From NCBI GenBank assembly GCA_036703315.1, contig DATNPH010000032.1, positions 1 through 64,000 on the forward strand: a DNA stretch of 64,000 nt, given 5' to 3'. The stretch comes from DATNPH01 sp036703315 (lineage in GTDB: Bacteria; Cyanobacteriota; Cyanobacteriia; Cyanobacteriales; Coleofasciculaceae). The notes below the pieces were generated by a model. The model was not told where the DNA came from. It ran no database searches and saw nothing but the letters and a program-made list of their open reading frames with translations. Each line of letters begins with the position of its first letter. Position 1 is the stretch's first letter. Shown here in pieces: positions 1-8,678 of the stretch. The position numbers were made by a program, and so were the translations under genes.

Positions 1-311
1 CGCTGACCAGGGTCGTATCGGTAAAACCGCAAGCGCTCATTAAGCCCGATCGCACTCCATTGATCTATCCTACTGGGGACATACTCAGCGATACGATGCC
101 AAAGGTCTGCTGCACGTTCCTGATCATCAAGGATTACGCGATCGTTATTGCGGACATTTGGAGCCATCATATATTCATCCTGGCCTACAGTGAGTCCAGC
201 CGCTGTGTAGCCAATGTGTTCGCTCAAGGCAATATACTCGGCACACTCTTCTGGAGAAAGAACGTTTGACAAGGTAAAAATCTGATCTGGAATACAAACT
301 TTTTTGAGCAT
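1..311 (-). CDS. 2OG-Fe(II) oxygenase (prolyl 4-hydroxylase-like), N-terminal part, cut by window edge
   Basis: Translating the minus strand from the ATG at 311 gives about 103 open residues before the window ends. The start reads MLKKVCIPDQIFTLSNVLSPEEC, a hydrophobic lead-in followed by the S-x-E-E-C segment common at the start of prolyl-4-hydroxylase-type dioxygenases. The visible end reads NERLRFYRYDPGQ, which in this family lies just before the iron-binding H-x-D motif. That motif would be outside the window, so catalytic residues cannot be checked. Such enzymes use 2-oxoglutarate and oxygen to hydroxylate a protein or small substrate; the substrate here is unknown. The family call rests on these two segments. 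Confidence 0.7.
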   Translation of the reverse strand, partial: MLKKVCIPDQIFTLSNVLSPEECAEYIALSEHIGYTAAGLTVGQDEYMMAPNVRNNDRVILDDQERAADLWHRIAEYVPSRIDQWSAIGLNERLRFYRYDPGQ

Positions 312-593
312 GAGGTGTCTCCAGCGGATTGCTGAAATCAGTTCAAAACCTGCACCCTGAGCGCTTTAATGTTGTAGTAGTTGCAGCCTAGCTGCTCTGA
401 TAGTTTTGTGGATTATCTGAAGTTTGTCACAGCCTTTTGCTGTTGGGCAAGAAATCAGATGCACTTTTAACCCATCCCACGACTGAAGTCCGTGGGATTT
501 CCAGTTAGTGGTTAGTGGTTAGTGGTTAGTAGGAAATTCTACTTACCTACTAACTACTAACTATTAACGCGGTCGGGCGGTCGTTCTTAAACT
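312..593. repeat. Intergenic repeats: IS200/605-like hairpin and TTAGTGG tandem palindrome
   Basis: No gene is seen here. Positions 474-498 form a hairpin (ATCCCACG / CGTGGGAT around ACTGAAGTC). Similar hairpins occur at cyanobacterial IS200/IS605-type ends, so this may be a relic of one. Positions 502-567 hold tandem TTAGTGG-like units followed by the inverted series CTACTAACTA, a long imperfect palindrome between the convergent ends of the flanking regions. Confidence 0.5.
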
Positions 594-2555
594 TTAATTT
601 AATGCCCACGGGTCACTGATAACGGACATATCTTCAGACACTCGTCCGGCTTGTTGTGCCTGAATTCGATCCAGAGTACCTGTGGGAATCGAGGCAATCA
701 GTTGGCGCGTGTAGTCCTTTTCTGGTGAACGGTAGATACTCTCTGCTGTACCAATTTCTTCGATTTTGCCCCGATTCATCACTATGATGCGATCGCTCAT
801 AAATTTCACCACGCTCAAGTCATGGGAAATAAAGATGTAGGTCAGACCAAACTCACTCTGTAACTCTTTGAGGAGATTGAGCACCTGTGCCTGCACGGAA
901 ACATCAAGAGCGGAGACAGATTCATCACAGATAATAAATTTGGGATTGAGGGCAAGTGACCTAGCAATACAAATCCTCTGGCGCTGTCCTCCAGAGAATT
1001 CGTGCGGATAGCGGTTCATTAAGTCTGGATTTAAGCCAACCCGTTCTAGGAGATAAGCGGCGCGATCGCGTCGTGCTTTGGAATTTTTGACCGCACCATG
1101 AATTAAGAGCGGTTCCATGATTGTCTCCCCAACCTTGAAGCGTGGATCGAGCGAGCTAAAGGGATTTTGGAAAACAATTTGCATCTCCCGCCGCAAATGC
1201 TGTAGACGCTTACCGGTTAGCTTGTTAATCGGCTGACCTTCAAAAATTATCTCACCCCTCATCGGTTCAATTAATCGTAGTAACGTCCGGGCAAGGGTCG
1301 ATTTGCCGCAGCCAGATTCTCCTACTAACCCTAAGGTTTCCCCTGGGTAAACATCAAATGACACGTCATTCACTGCCATGACGTAACGTTTAGCTCTACC
1401 AAAGACTCCCCGCTCAGGGAAGCCAACATGAAGGTTACGAACTGAGACAAGGGGAGATTTTGATTGAAGTTCAACGAGCCGTTGCGATAGTGAGGCTTCA
1501 TTAGCGATGCGGTTAGCCTCTAAATTACTAGCGATCACTTCTTTAAAATCAGTAGATTTTTCTTGAATCACGCGTTCGCCAGTTGGGGTAGTTACCACCT
1601 CCATGAAGTCAGAGACAGTAGGTAAGTATTGCCGATGTTCTTCCAAGCGAGGACGACAGGCTAGTAACCCTTTGGTATAAGGATGTTGTGGATGAGAAAA
1701 AATTTGCCAAACATCGCCACTTTCTACAATTTTGCCTTGATACATCACCGCAACCGCGTCGGCAATCTCTGCAATCACGCCCAAATCGTGGGTAATAAAA
1801 ATCATCGACATCCCACGTTTGTCGCGCAACTCCCTCAACAAATCAAGAATCGTCGCCTGCACCGTAACATCAAGTGCTGTTGTGGGTTCGTCAGCAATTA
1901 AGATATCCGGGTTACAGGAGATTGCCATGGCAATCATCACCCGTTGTAACTGACCCCCAGAAAGCTCATGAGGATAGCGATCGAGTATTGCCAGTTTCTG
2001 CTGGTTAATCTGGTGGTTGATTTCCTTTTCCCCTGGTAAAGGTTGCTCAGGGTTCTCCCGACGGAATTGTTCTAAATAATTCTGTTTTAATTCTTCATCA
2101 CTGGGGAGGAGCTTGACTTCCTGGAGACGAGCGATCGCCTGACGCCGTGCTTCTGCCTGAGAAACATTCTGGTGCTGCAAGATGGCTTCGGTCAGCTGAA
2201 AGCCACAGGTATAGACGGGGTTGAGGGAACTCATCGGTTCCTGGAAAATCATGGCAATTTTACCGCCCCGATACAACCGCTTTTGGTCAGTGCTGAGCCG
2301 TCGCAGATCCACTAATTCTGCCTCATCTTCTGAGGGACGGAAATAAATTTCTCCATTACTAACCCTGCCTGGACTCGGCACCAAACCCATTACTGCTAGT
2401 GAGGTAACCGATTTGCCAGACCCCGACTCACCTACAATTCCTAGGGTCTGTCCTCGCTTTAGCTGAAAGTCGATGCCGTTAACAGCGTTAACTAGCTTCT
2501 CATCGGTTCGGAATTGAACTTGCAGGTTGCGAACGTCTAGGACGGTGTCAGACAT
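594..2555 (-). CDS. Fused two-domain ABC transporter ATPase (peptide/nickel uptake type, DppD-DppF fusion)
   Basis: This 653-residue protein holds two complete oligopeptide-type ATPase domains in one chain. Domain 1 has Walker [10 protein letters not shown] (residues 42-50), signature LSGGQLQRV and Walker [13 protein letters not shown]. Domain 2 has Walker [10 protein letters not shown], signature FSGGQRQRI and Walker [13 protein letters not shown]. Each is followed by the peptide-transporter linker containing [11 protein letters not shown] or an equivalent. Both domains look competent for ATP hydrolysis. It would power import of peptides, nickel or glutathione through partner permeases and a binding protein. 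None is adjacent, so the partners must be encoded elsewhere, and the substrate is open. The ATG at 2555 is well placed before the first strand of domain 1. Confidence 0.93.
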   Translation of the reverse strand: MSDTVLDVRNLQVQFRTDEKLVNAVNGIDFQLKRGQTLGIVGESGSGKSVTSLAVMGLVPSPGRVSNGEIYFRPSEDEAELVDLRRLSTDQKRLYRGGKIAMIFQEPMSSLNPVYTCGFQLTEAILQHQNVSQAEARRQAIARLQEVKLLPSDEELKQNYLEQFRRENPEQPLPGEKEINHQINQQKLAILDRYPHELSGGQLQRVMIAMAISCNPDILIADEPTTALDVTVQATILDLLRELRDKRGMSMIFITHDLGVIAEIADAVAVMYQGKIVESGDVWQIFSHPQHPYTKGLLACRPRLEEHRQYLPTVSDFMEVVTTPTGERVIQEKSTDFKEVIASNLEANRIANEASLSQRLVELQSKSPLVSVRNLHVGFPERGVFGRAKRYVMAVNDVSFDVYPGETLGLVGESGCGKSTLARTLLRLIEPMRGEIIFEGQPINKLTGKRLQHLRREMQIVFQNPFSSLDPRFKVGETIMEPLLIHGAVKNSKARRDRAAYLLERVGLNPDLMNRYPHEFSGGQRQRICIARSLALNPKFIICDESVSALDVSVQAQVLNLLKELQSEFGLTYIFISHDLSVVKFMSDRIIVMNRGKIEEIGTAESIYRSPEKDYTRQLIASIPTGTLDRIQAQQAGRVSEDMSVISDPWALN

Positions 2556-2609
2556 AGCAGTTAAGTATAGAAGTTAACTGGATTTTAGCAATAGTTACAA
2601 GCCGCTTAA

Positions 2610-2756
2610 GCTCAAGCTGAACGCGATCGCCAAATGCCACAGGTGTTGACGCTTCAACAGGAAGCCATACTCTCCCAGGCGAAAGCTGAAGTTGAGCAAG
2701 CACAACAAACTCTAATTCAGCATGTCTGTGATGAGCTTAATGCATCAGTAAAATAA
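2610..2756 (+). pseudogene. Possible C-terminal remnant of a charged helical protein
   Basis: After an in-frame TAA at 2607 the frame stays open for 48 codons and reads AQAERDRQMPQVLTLQ and then a Gln/Ala/Glu-rich helix ending DELNASVK. The only ATG lies at codon 9 and lacks a clear ribosome site. The composition resembles the charged tail found on many Uma2-type or coiled-coil proteins, so it may be a leftover gene end. The identity is a guess. Confidence 0.25.
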
Positions 2757-2760
2757 AGTT

Positions 2761-2832
2761 GTAGGGTGGGCAGTGCCTACAACTTTATCTTGTAATTCAA
2801 CCCCAGAGAGTACGGTGGCACTGCCCACCTAC
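2761..2832. repeat. Inverted repeat GTAGGGTGGGCAGTG ... CACTGCCCACCTAC
   Basis: The two arms are near-perfect inverted copies about 40 bases apart. A second copy with the same arm sequence lies at 47508-47574, so this is a dispersed MITE- or REP-like element. The rest of the 2556-3199 gap is A+T-rich and shows no further gene. It presumably holds the promoter of the phosphodiesterase gene, but no convincing boxes were fixed. Confidence 0.65.
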
Positions 2833-3199
2833 CTTTAATTTTGCCACTTACTTATAGCCGTGCTCTTAATGATGATTTTGCCATTTTAAGTAATAGATAA
2901 GGAAGCACTTGTCATCAGTAGAGCAAGTGAATTAATCACTTTCCTTAAAATTGGATATTCTCGTAATTTATATTCTCCATTTTAAATTCCTAAATATTTT
3001 TTTCACTTTCAAAGGCATTTGGATTAATCGAAAAATAGAGACTTCAAGTTCTTGTTTGAGATTATTTACTATAAATATTGCAATTTTAACCAATAATTAA
3101 CAAAATCTTCATCTAAACCACGTATATTCACTTTCGAGGTTGAACTATATGGGTTCTAATTCTCAACTTTAATTTCTAATACTCACCCTCGTAGGTAAA

Positions 3200-4294
3200 A
3201 TGAACATGTTTCGTAATTTCAGGTTTCTCTCACTTGCAGCGGTTACCTTGATCCTGATGTTGATAATTCATCAGCGAAATAATGAAGCCACAGTAGCTGC
3301 CACCCCTAACAGCTCAAACATCCCCCTTGTTATCGGACACCGAGGAGCCAGTGGTTATCGTCCAGAGCACACACTTGCTTCTTATGCATTAGCGATTCAG
3401 ATGGGAGCTGATTACATTGAGCCCGATCTTGTTTCTACTAAAGATGGTGTCCTGATTGCACGTCATGAAAACAACATAACAGATACAACTAATGTAAGTG
3501 AACGTCCAGAATTTGCTAACCGCAAAACTACTAAAAAAATTGATGGTCAAAACGTAACTAGCTGGTTTACCGAAGACTTTACCCTTGCAGAGATTAAAAC
3601 CCTCCGAGCCAAAGAGCGGTTACCATTCCGCAATCAATCTTATAATGGACAGTTTGAAGTCCCCACGTTCCAAGAAGTAATTAATTTAGCCAAGAAAAAG
3701 AGCGTAGAGACAAAAAAAATCATTGGCATTTATCCAGAAACTAAGCATCCCACTTACTTCCAGTCCATCAATCTTCCACTAGAAAAGCCATTAGTTAGCA
3801 TCTTGAAGCGCAATGGTTATACCAATAAAAGTGCTCCTGTTTTTATCCAGTCGTTTGAAGTAACGAATCTCAAGCAACTGCGTAAGATGATAGATGTACC
3901 TTTAATCCAACTGTTCGATGAACCCCAAGTACGACCCTATGACTTTGTTGTGAAGGGTGACCGTCGCACTTATGGTGATTTAACCTCGCCTAAAGAATTA
4001 GCAAAAATTTCCAAGTATGCTGCTGGTATAGGACCCTATAAACGCTTGATTGTACCCGTAGGTACAGACCAACGATTGAAGCCTCCTACCACGTTAATTA
4101 GAGATGCTCATGTCGCTGGTTTAAAGGTACATGCTTATACATTTCGTAATGAAGCTCAGTATCTCGCACCTGACTACAATGGAAAACCCGAAGCCGAATA
4201 CGAGCAGTTCTTCAAATTAGGTGTAGACGGGGTATTTAGCGATTTTCCTGATACTGCTGTTAAGGTTCGTAACCAACTCTTCGACAAGAAATAA
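3200..4294 (+). CDS. glpQ: Glycerophosphodiester phosphodiesterase, secreted or lipid-anchored
   Basis: The 364-residue protein starts with a hydrophobic signal or anchor (residues 8-24). It then shows the GDPD catalytic core: [12 protein letters not shown] (47-58) with the first catalytic His and the Glu, and [17 protein letters not shown] (74-90) with the metal-binding E-x-D and second His. A YTFRNE segment and a C-terminal DGVFSDFPD motif complete the TIM-barrel. The enzyme splits glycerophosphodiesters from lipid turnover into glycerol-3-phosphate and an alcohol, probably in the periplasm. The length fits the GlpQ-type family, which is longer than cytosolic UgpQ. It stands alone, with a long A+T-rich upstream region that could hold phosphate-responsive control; that is inference. 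Confidence 0.93.
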   Translation: MNMFRNFRFLSLAAVTLILMLIIHQRNNEATVAATPNSSNIPLVIGHRGASGYRPEHTLASYALAIQMGADYIEPDLVSTKDGVLIARHENNITDTTNVSERPEFANRKTTKKIDGQNVTSWFTEDFTLAEIKTLRAKERLPFRNQSYNGQFEVPTFQEVINLAKKKSVETKKIIGIYPETKHPTYFQSINLPLEKPLVSILKRNGYTNKSAPVFIQSFEVTNLKQLRKMIDVPLIQLFDEPQVRPYDFVVKGDRRTYGDLTSPKELAKISKYAAGIGPYKRLIVPVGTDQRLKPPTTLIRDAHVAGLKVHAYTFRNEAQYLAPDYNGKPEAEYEQFFKLGVDGVFSDFPDTAVKVRNQLFDKK

Positions 4295-4435
4295 GGGGGC
4301 ATCCTATCTGGGGAAAACCTGGGATTAGAAAGATACCGTTTGTTAATCTACGAGGGGCGTGATACCAAATCCGTTTTAATAACCCCCTTATTACCGAAGA
4401 AGGGATAAGGGGGACAAGGGAGAGAATGTTGATTG
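4295..4435. repeat. Dispersed C-rich/G-rich palindromic repeat (ATACCAAATCCGTTTTAAT type)
   Basis: A stretch starting GATACCAAATCCGTTTTAAT and continuing with CCCCCTTATT...AAGGGGGAC follows the phosphodiesterase gene. Closely related sequences occur at 21041-21137, near 55700-55800 and, as a lone end, at 16845-16860. It is a non-autonomous palindromic family without coding capacity. Confidence 0.6.
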
Positions 4436-4482
4436 AACTTGTCTGACCCAAATTACCTTGCCAATATTTATTGCCTATTTCC

Positions 4483-5280
4483 CTATTTTATTAATTTATT
4501 TAAATCTAATAATTTAGTCCCATCATTACCAAGAATTGTTGGCAACTTCCCATCCCATTTTTCGATAGCTTGCTTTTGCAGTAACTCTAAAGTCAACGTT
4601 TCACGCAACAACCTTTGTGCCTCAGCCTCTCCTTTAGCGAAATTCACGCTTGCTTCTGCCTCTTTTACTGCCTTCTGGGCTACAAACTCTGCTCGCTTTG
4701 CTTCCTGTTCGGCAACCTGTTTTGCTTCCACTGCTTCACCAAATCGCGCTGAGAAATGCACATGTACCAGAGAAATATCGTCAACATCAATATGATAGTT
4801 AGCGAGTCGCGTCGTCAATAAATTGTCTACCCCAGCTTTTACTTCTCCCCGTTTGGTAATGATTTCTTCAGCCGTGTACTTTGCCATAACTGCCTTCAGC
4901 ACTTCTTCAACTGCTGGATTGATAATCCGCTCGATGACAGCTTGTTCATTCCCAATTACTTGAAAAATAGTATTAGCTTCCTCTGGAATAATATGCCAGT
5001 TTAGCGCTACATCCGTAAAAACATCCTGTAGATCTTTTGAGGATGCCTCAGCCGAAATTTCCTGTTTTTGCACTCGGACGCTCAAGTTTTCCACAGTATT
5101 GACTAGGGGAATAATGAAATGAATTCCTTCTCCTAGCACTCTAGGTTGTACTTCACCAAACTTCATCAATACACCGCGCTCTCCAGCATTGACGATTACA
5201 AAAGGTGTGAAGAGGATAACAGCTATCAATAAACCTAGAATTATTCTAACAATTATGTAAAAAGCCTTATTTTTTTTCAT
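4483..5280 (-). CDS. SPFH/band-7 (prohibitin-like) membrane protein
   Basis: The 265-residue protein has one N-terminal membrane helix (residues 9-30), then a prohibitin/band-7 domain (NAGERGVLMKFGEVQPRVLGEGIHFIIP) and a long Ala/Glu-rich coiled coil (about 178-235). Length and architecture match bacterial prohibitins, which assemble into membrane rings that scaffold proteases or microdomains. The C-terminal half of the band-7 domain is intact. Its gene is single and transcribed away from its neighbour. The molecular partner is not evident. Confidence 0.9.
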   Translation of the reverse strand: MKKNKAFYIIVRIILGLLIAVILFTPFVIVNAGERGVLMKFGEVQPRVLGEGIHFIIPLVNTVENLSVRVQKQEISAEASSKDLQDVFTDVALNWHIIPEEANTIFQVIGNEQAVIERIINPAVEEVLKAVMAKYTAEEIITKRGEVKAGVDNLLTTRLANYHIDVDDISLVHVHFSARFGEAVEAKQVAEQEAKRAEFVAQKAVKEAEASVNFAKGEAEAQRLLRETLTLELLQKQAIEKWDGKLPTILGNDGTKLLDLNKLIK

Positions 5281-5620
5281 TTTTAATTTAAAAATGTGGA
5301 ATTATATCGAATCATTCTAATTATTTTCAACCCCAACTCTAGTTCTTAATTCAATTTATATTCACCGCTAAAATTCATACGATCGCTGCCTAGATGGGAA
5401 GCAAGCGCGATCGCTGTTGTTCGCCAGTCTCATACTTTTTCCACACCGACTGAGTCAACTGACAGTGCAAAACTCCGCATGCGCGATCGGGAAGGCTTGA
5501 CCAACACGGTGGATTACACGCTTGCTGTCTGCACTATTTGACAAGAAACTGAATGAAAGTCTAACCCCTCCCTTAGTTCGGTAAATCTAGTGATTTATAG
5601 TAGATTATAATGATCGGAAC
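5281..5620. other. Gene-free interval
   Basis: About 340 bases with two HIP1 sites and no supported gene. The missing front half of the TauE-like gene was looked for here in the same orientation and was not found. Confidence 0.5.
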
Positions 5621-6226
5621 TTGGATGACATCATGCTTCGTCTGCTCGGCTTCATGATGCTATTTGTCACCCTATTGGCGATCGCACAATTATGGCTCAA
5701 GACGTTTGTCCCGCAGTTGCAGTTACCCGATCCGCCTAAGTTTGACTTAGAAACTAAGATGGGTCGTATCTTAACTGTCTGCGTGGGAGCCGTTTTAGGC
5801 TGTATGGTTGGCCTAATCAGTGTATCCTCCGGTTCAATAGAGCTCTTGCAAAAGTCGATTTTCGCCCCCCTAGCCCCCCCAATTCTGGGGGAACCTGAAT
5901 TCAAAGTCCCCCAATGCAAGGGGGATGCGAGGGGGCATCCCAGGATTTATGCAAGAGGCCTAATGTTTGCCCTGGTGCTAACTACCTTTTTCCGCCTTGA
6001 CCCTCGTAAGTTAGTTGGTACAGATATTTCACAGGCAGCGATTTTGTTGATGTTTACCTCTCTCGGACACCTGAGTCTTGGGAGGGTCAACTGGATTCTA
6101 GTGGTGCCGATTTGGTTGGGGACAGTACCGGGAGTGCTAGTGGGTGCAAATCTGTGCAAGCTCATCCCTCAACATACACTTCGGTTTGTTATCTATGCAA
6201 TCTTAATGATGGTGAGCTGGAAGTAA
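5621..6226 (+). pseudogene. TauE/SafE-family permease, truncated and carrying an in-frame repeat insertion
   Basis: The frame (TTG at 5621, ATG at 5633) encodes a recognisable second half of a TauE/SafE anion exporter: a membrane helix, a hydrophilic loop LPDPPKFDLETK, GAVLGCMVGLISVSSGSI, then FFRLDPRKLVGTDISQAAIL and GTVPGVLVGANLCKLIP. The first three or so helices expected in this family are missing. After SSGSI the coding sequence is interrupted by about 75 bases of the dispersed CCCCCC...GGGGG palindrome, which stays in frame and adds a hydrophilic stretch containing PPILGEPEFK and CKGDARGHPRIY where a membrane helix should continue. The C-terminus also stops early after MMVSWK. A working transporter is unlikely. 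The family would export sulfite or related organosulfur anions. Confidence 0.75.
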
Positions 6227-6231
6227 GTCCA

Positions 6232-6990
6232 TCAGGCTTGAGTGGCTGCCTGATTCGGCTCGTTTTCCTCTCTTATTAAAGAGGTTCCGGCATTGACAGG
6301 TCTGGGTTGAATTAAATTGGGCCTAATTACCAAGCTGACCCCAACAACCCAAGCGATCGCAATCATCCAACCTGCCAAAATGTCACTGGGAAAATGAACT
6401 CCCAGGTATAGCCGCGTCCAGGCGATCGCTCCCACAAACAAACTTCCGAAAATCAGAGTAGGCAAACGCCAGCGCGTTCCCCAGCTCAGAATTACCAAAG
6501 TGGCAACAAGCGACATACTAGACATGGCATGACCACTGGGAAATGCGAAGTCAAGTTTGGGAGGGAGTGTTTCCCACAGATGGGGACGCACTCGATGGAA
6601 GACTGCCTTAGCTGTGCGGTTGATGGCAGCACTTCCCAGGAGAGTAACGATCAAAAACGCTAGCGATCGCCACTGTCGTTGCCTCAACAGCACCAGCCCA
6701 ATCGCCGTGGCAACCGGAAATACTCCCCAAAACACCCCCAACTTGGTGAACACCGTTGCAAAAACATCCAGTTGGGGCTGCGATCGTTCGTGAATTGCTA
6801 GCAGGATAGGCACATCCCACGGGAAACCCTCTTGATTCTTCCATACCTCCGCTGCCAATACCCCAAATCCCTGTAAAGGGATATAAACTCCTATCAATAC
6901 CGCTAGCAGAGAGCGCCAATGGGCAGCAAGTAGCTTCTTGAGAAAGCCAAGGAAGGACTGGAAAAGCCTCCAGAAATCGGAGTTAAACAT
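6232..6990 (-). CDS. PAP2-family membrane phosphatase
   Basis: The 252-residue protein is an integral membrane lipid-phosphatase type. All three phosphatase motifs are present: K-x6-RP (K128 to RP135-136, KAVFHRVRP), PSGH (151-154) and the R-x5-H-x3-D type motif in TRLYLGVHFPSD (192-203). Several hydrophobic segments surround them. Enzymes of this class dephosphorylate undecaprenyl pyrophosphate, phosphatidic acid or similar lipids on the outer face of the membrane; the substrate cannot be read from sequence. It ends 6 bases from the end of the TauE-like relic, which converges on it. Confidence 0.92.
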   Translation of the reverse strand: MFNSDFWRLFQSFLGFLKKLLAAHWRSLLAVLIGVYIPLQGFGVLAAEVWKNQEGFPWDVPILLAIHERSQPQLDVFATVFTKLGVFWGVFPVATAIGLVLLRQRQWRSLAFLIVTLLGSAAINRTAKAVFHRVRPHLWETLPPKLDFAFPSGHAMSSMSLVATLVILSWGTRWRLPTLIFGSLFVGAIAWTRLYLGVHFPSDILAGWMIAIAWVVGVSLVIRPNLIQPRPVNAGTSLIREENEPNQAATQA

Positions 6991-7431
6991 TCGTAAAAGC
7001 TAAATAAGATGTGTGTACGCCTGTAATGCTAATAGCTGAGTAGGAATAGAAACCTGTGGCAAGACCAAATACAACTGGTTGAAGCGCTTGCTAGATTTCC
7101 CTACAGCATCTAAGTCCATGATACATACGCACGACTATTTGCCCATTGAACTCTGGAATGATTTCAGCTCACCTATATTTTTTCAATCCAGAAACATCAT
7201 AAAAATTTTTAATTAATTTAATAGATTTGATTGATTTTAAGTATTCTGATGATTGTACTGGTGATTTTATTTAAAGTATTCCCAGTAATTTACCGTTAAT
7301 TATTTAAAAGTATCCTGATAATTTTATCGGCAACTCTATTGATTAAAGTAATTTTAAGATATTTTAATTTGTGTCAAGAATTGACTTTGAGAAGTACTCT
7401 AGAGTAAGATTCTAAATTCGGACAGATAGAA
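6991..7431. promoter_or_regulatory. A+T-rich upstream region of first cadD-like gene with three direct repeats
   Basis: Three imperfect copies of a TTTAAAGTATyC-like sequence followed by TGATAATT-like bases have their GTAT cores at 7241, 7276 and 7310. They are spaced 35 and 34 bases apart on the same strand, just upstream of the gene at 7432. This regular spacing suggests a regulator binding array or a repeat relic. No clear terminator or second gene is present. Confidence 0.35.
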
Positions 7432-8130
7432 ATGAGCGGGTTACTAACTGCAATTACCACAGGGGTAACAGCCTTTGTAGCGACAAATATTGACGATCTA
7501 GTCATCCTGCTGCTGTTTTTCGCGCAGGTGAATTCGGCATTTCGCCGTAGGCACATTGTAGTTGGTCAGTATTTAGGCTTTGCGGCGTTAGTTATTGCCA
7601 GCCTTCCCGGTTTCTTGGGAAGCTTAGTCCTGTCACACCGCTGGATTGGACTACTTGGCTTGATACCAATTGCGATCGGATTGAGTCGCCTGCTCAATCG
7701 GGACGGTGAAGAGTTCCAGGTTGAGGAAGAAATAACACAGTCCGAACCATCTTCAATCGCCAGTTTTATTTCTCCCCAAACTTACACAGTGGCAGCGATT
7801 ACAGTTGCTAATGGAAGTGACAATATTGGTATCTATGTGCCGTTGTTTGCTAGCAGTAATCTAGTGAATCTTTTGGTCATTATAGGCGTATTCTTTCTGC
7901 TGGTAGGAGTCTGGTGCTACGCTGCTTATAAATTAACCAGCCAAAGTGCGATCGCTCATCTTCTGACCCACTACGGCAATACTGCTGTCCCATTTGTCTT
8001 AATTGGATTAGGTGTTTTTATTGTCTTGGACAGTCACTCTTTGACGCCTCAAGCTCTGCTTATCACTTGTTTGTGTTTGATGGGTATAGTCAAAAATTAT
8101 GAGGATTCATCTGAAGTAGTGAAAAATTAA
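7432..8130 (+). CDS. CadD-family (cadmium resistance) membrane transporter, copy 1
   Basis: The 232-residue protein has about six membrane helices and the two hallmark segments of the Cad family: TNIDDLVILLLFFAQV near the N-terminus (acidic pair at residues 21-22) and TVANGSDNIGIYVPLFA after the central acidic loop. Staphylococcal CadD members give modest cadmium resistance, but the family may move other small ions. It is the first of three paralogues, with copies at 10208 and 12896, that share helices and motifs but differ in the acidic cytoplasmic loop (EEFQVEEE here). A Shine-Dalgarno-like GACAGATAGAA precedes the ATG only weakly. Confidence 0.88.
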   Translation: MSGLLTAITTGVTAFVATNIDDLVILLLFFAQVNSAFRRRHIVVGQYLGFAALVIASLPGFLGSLVLSHRWIGLLGLIPIAIGLSRLLNRDGEEFQVEEEITQSEPSSIASFISPQTYTVAAITVANGSDNIGIYVPLFASSNLVNLLVIIGVFFLLVGVWCYAAYKLTSQSAIAHLLTHYGNTAVPFVLIGLGVFIVLDSHSLTPQALLITCLCLMGIVKNYEDSSEVVKN

Positions 8131-8678
8131 AGGAGTGAAGACTACAGTTCTCCGGGAAGAGGCAACTGCCCCAAAATAATTAATCACCTACTCAAGATCG
8201 AAGCACAAAGAAGTTCAGACTTCTACTTCATATTGGAAGTAGCAACGACCATCGGCGCTATAGTCAGAGCATTTGTCGCCACTTTTGTTTCTGCTAAGGC
8301 GCTGATGCAAATTGTTCTATTCCTGTAACCCGCGCTCAGTTAGAGCCACCTTAAACTATACGGCTCTAATCACTTTTTTTTATCAAGTTGATTAATTTTA
8401 CCTTTTAATCAGTTTAATTTATCCATTCAACAAAAAAGAACGTTTGATTCCCTTGGGTAATGGTGATTAAGTTTTAAGTTAAGCCTCAAGAAGCAGTTTC
8501 TTCCTGAACCAAACCTGAAATTATCCGCAAGCCGGAGGAAAAAGCGCTTAGATGGCAGGTTTTGGATAATAAGGGTCGATATTGGATGAGAACAAGGGGA
8601 AATCCTAGTTAAATATCGACTCGCCCTTTACCGAACTGATGTAAGCGCCCCTTAGTACCTTAAGACTTTCAACATGTT
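8131..8678. promoter_or_regulatory. Gene-free region with a stem-loop upstream of the permease
   Basis: No gene is supported in these 548 bases. Positions 8571-8583 (AAGGGTCGATATT) pair with 8612-8628 (AATATCGACTCGCCCTT) as a long stem with a small bulge, ending 50 bases before the permease ATG. It could be part of the permease leader RNA or a repeat relic. Confidence 0.35.

Noticed and set aside
60..269. 69-codon plus-strand frame at the window start
   Set aside because: It is antisense to the oxygenase gene, whose reading is clearly coding.
502..567. CRISPR array from repeated TTAGTGG units
   Set aside because: The units are 7 bases, with no spacers, and continue as an inverted series. 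This is simple-sequence palindromic DNA.
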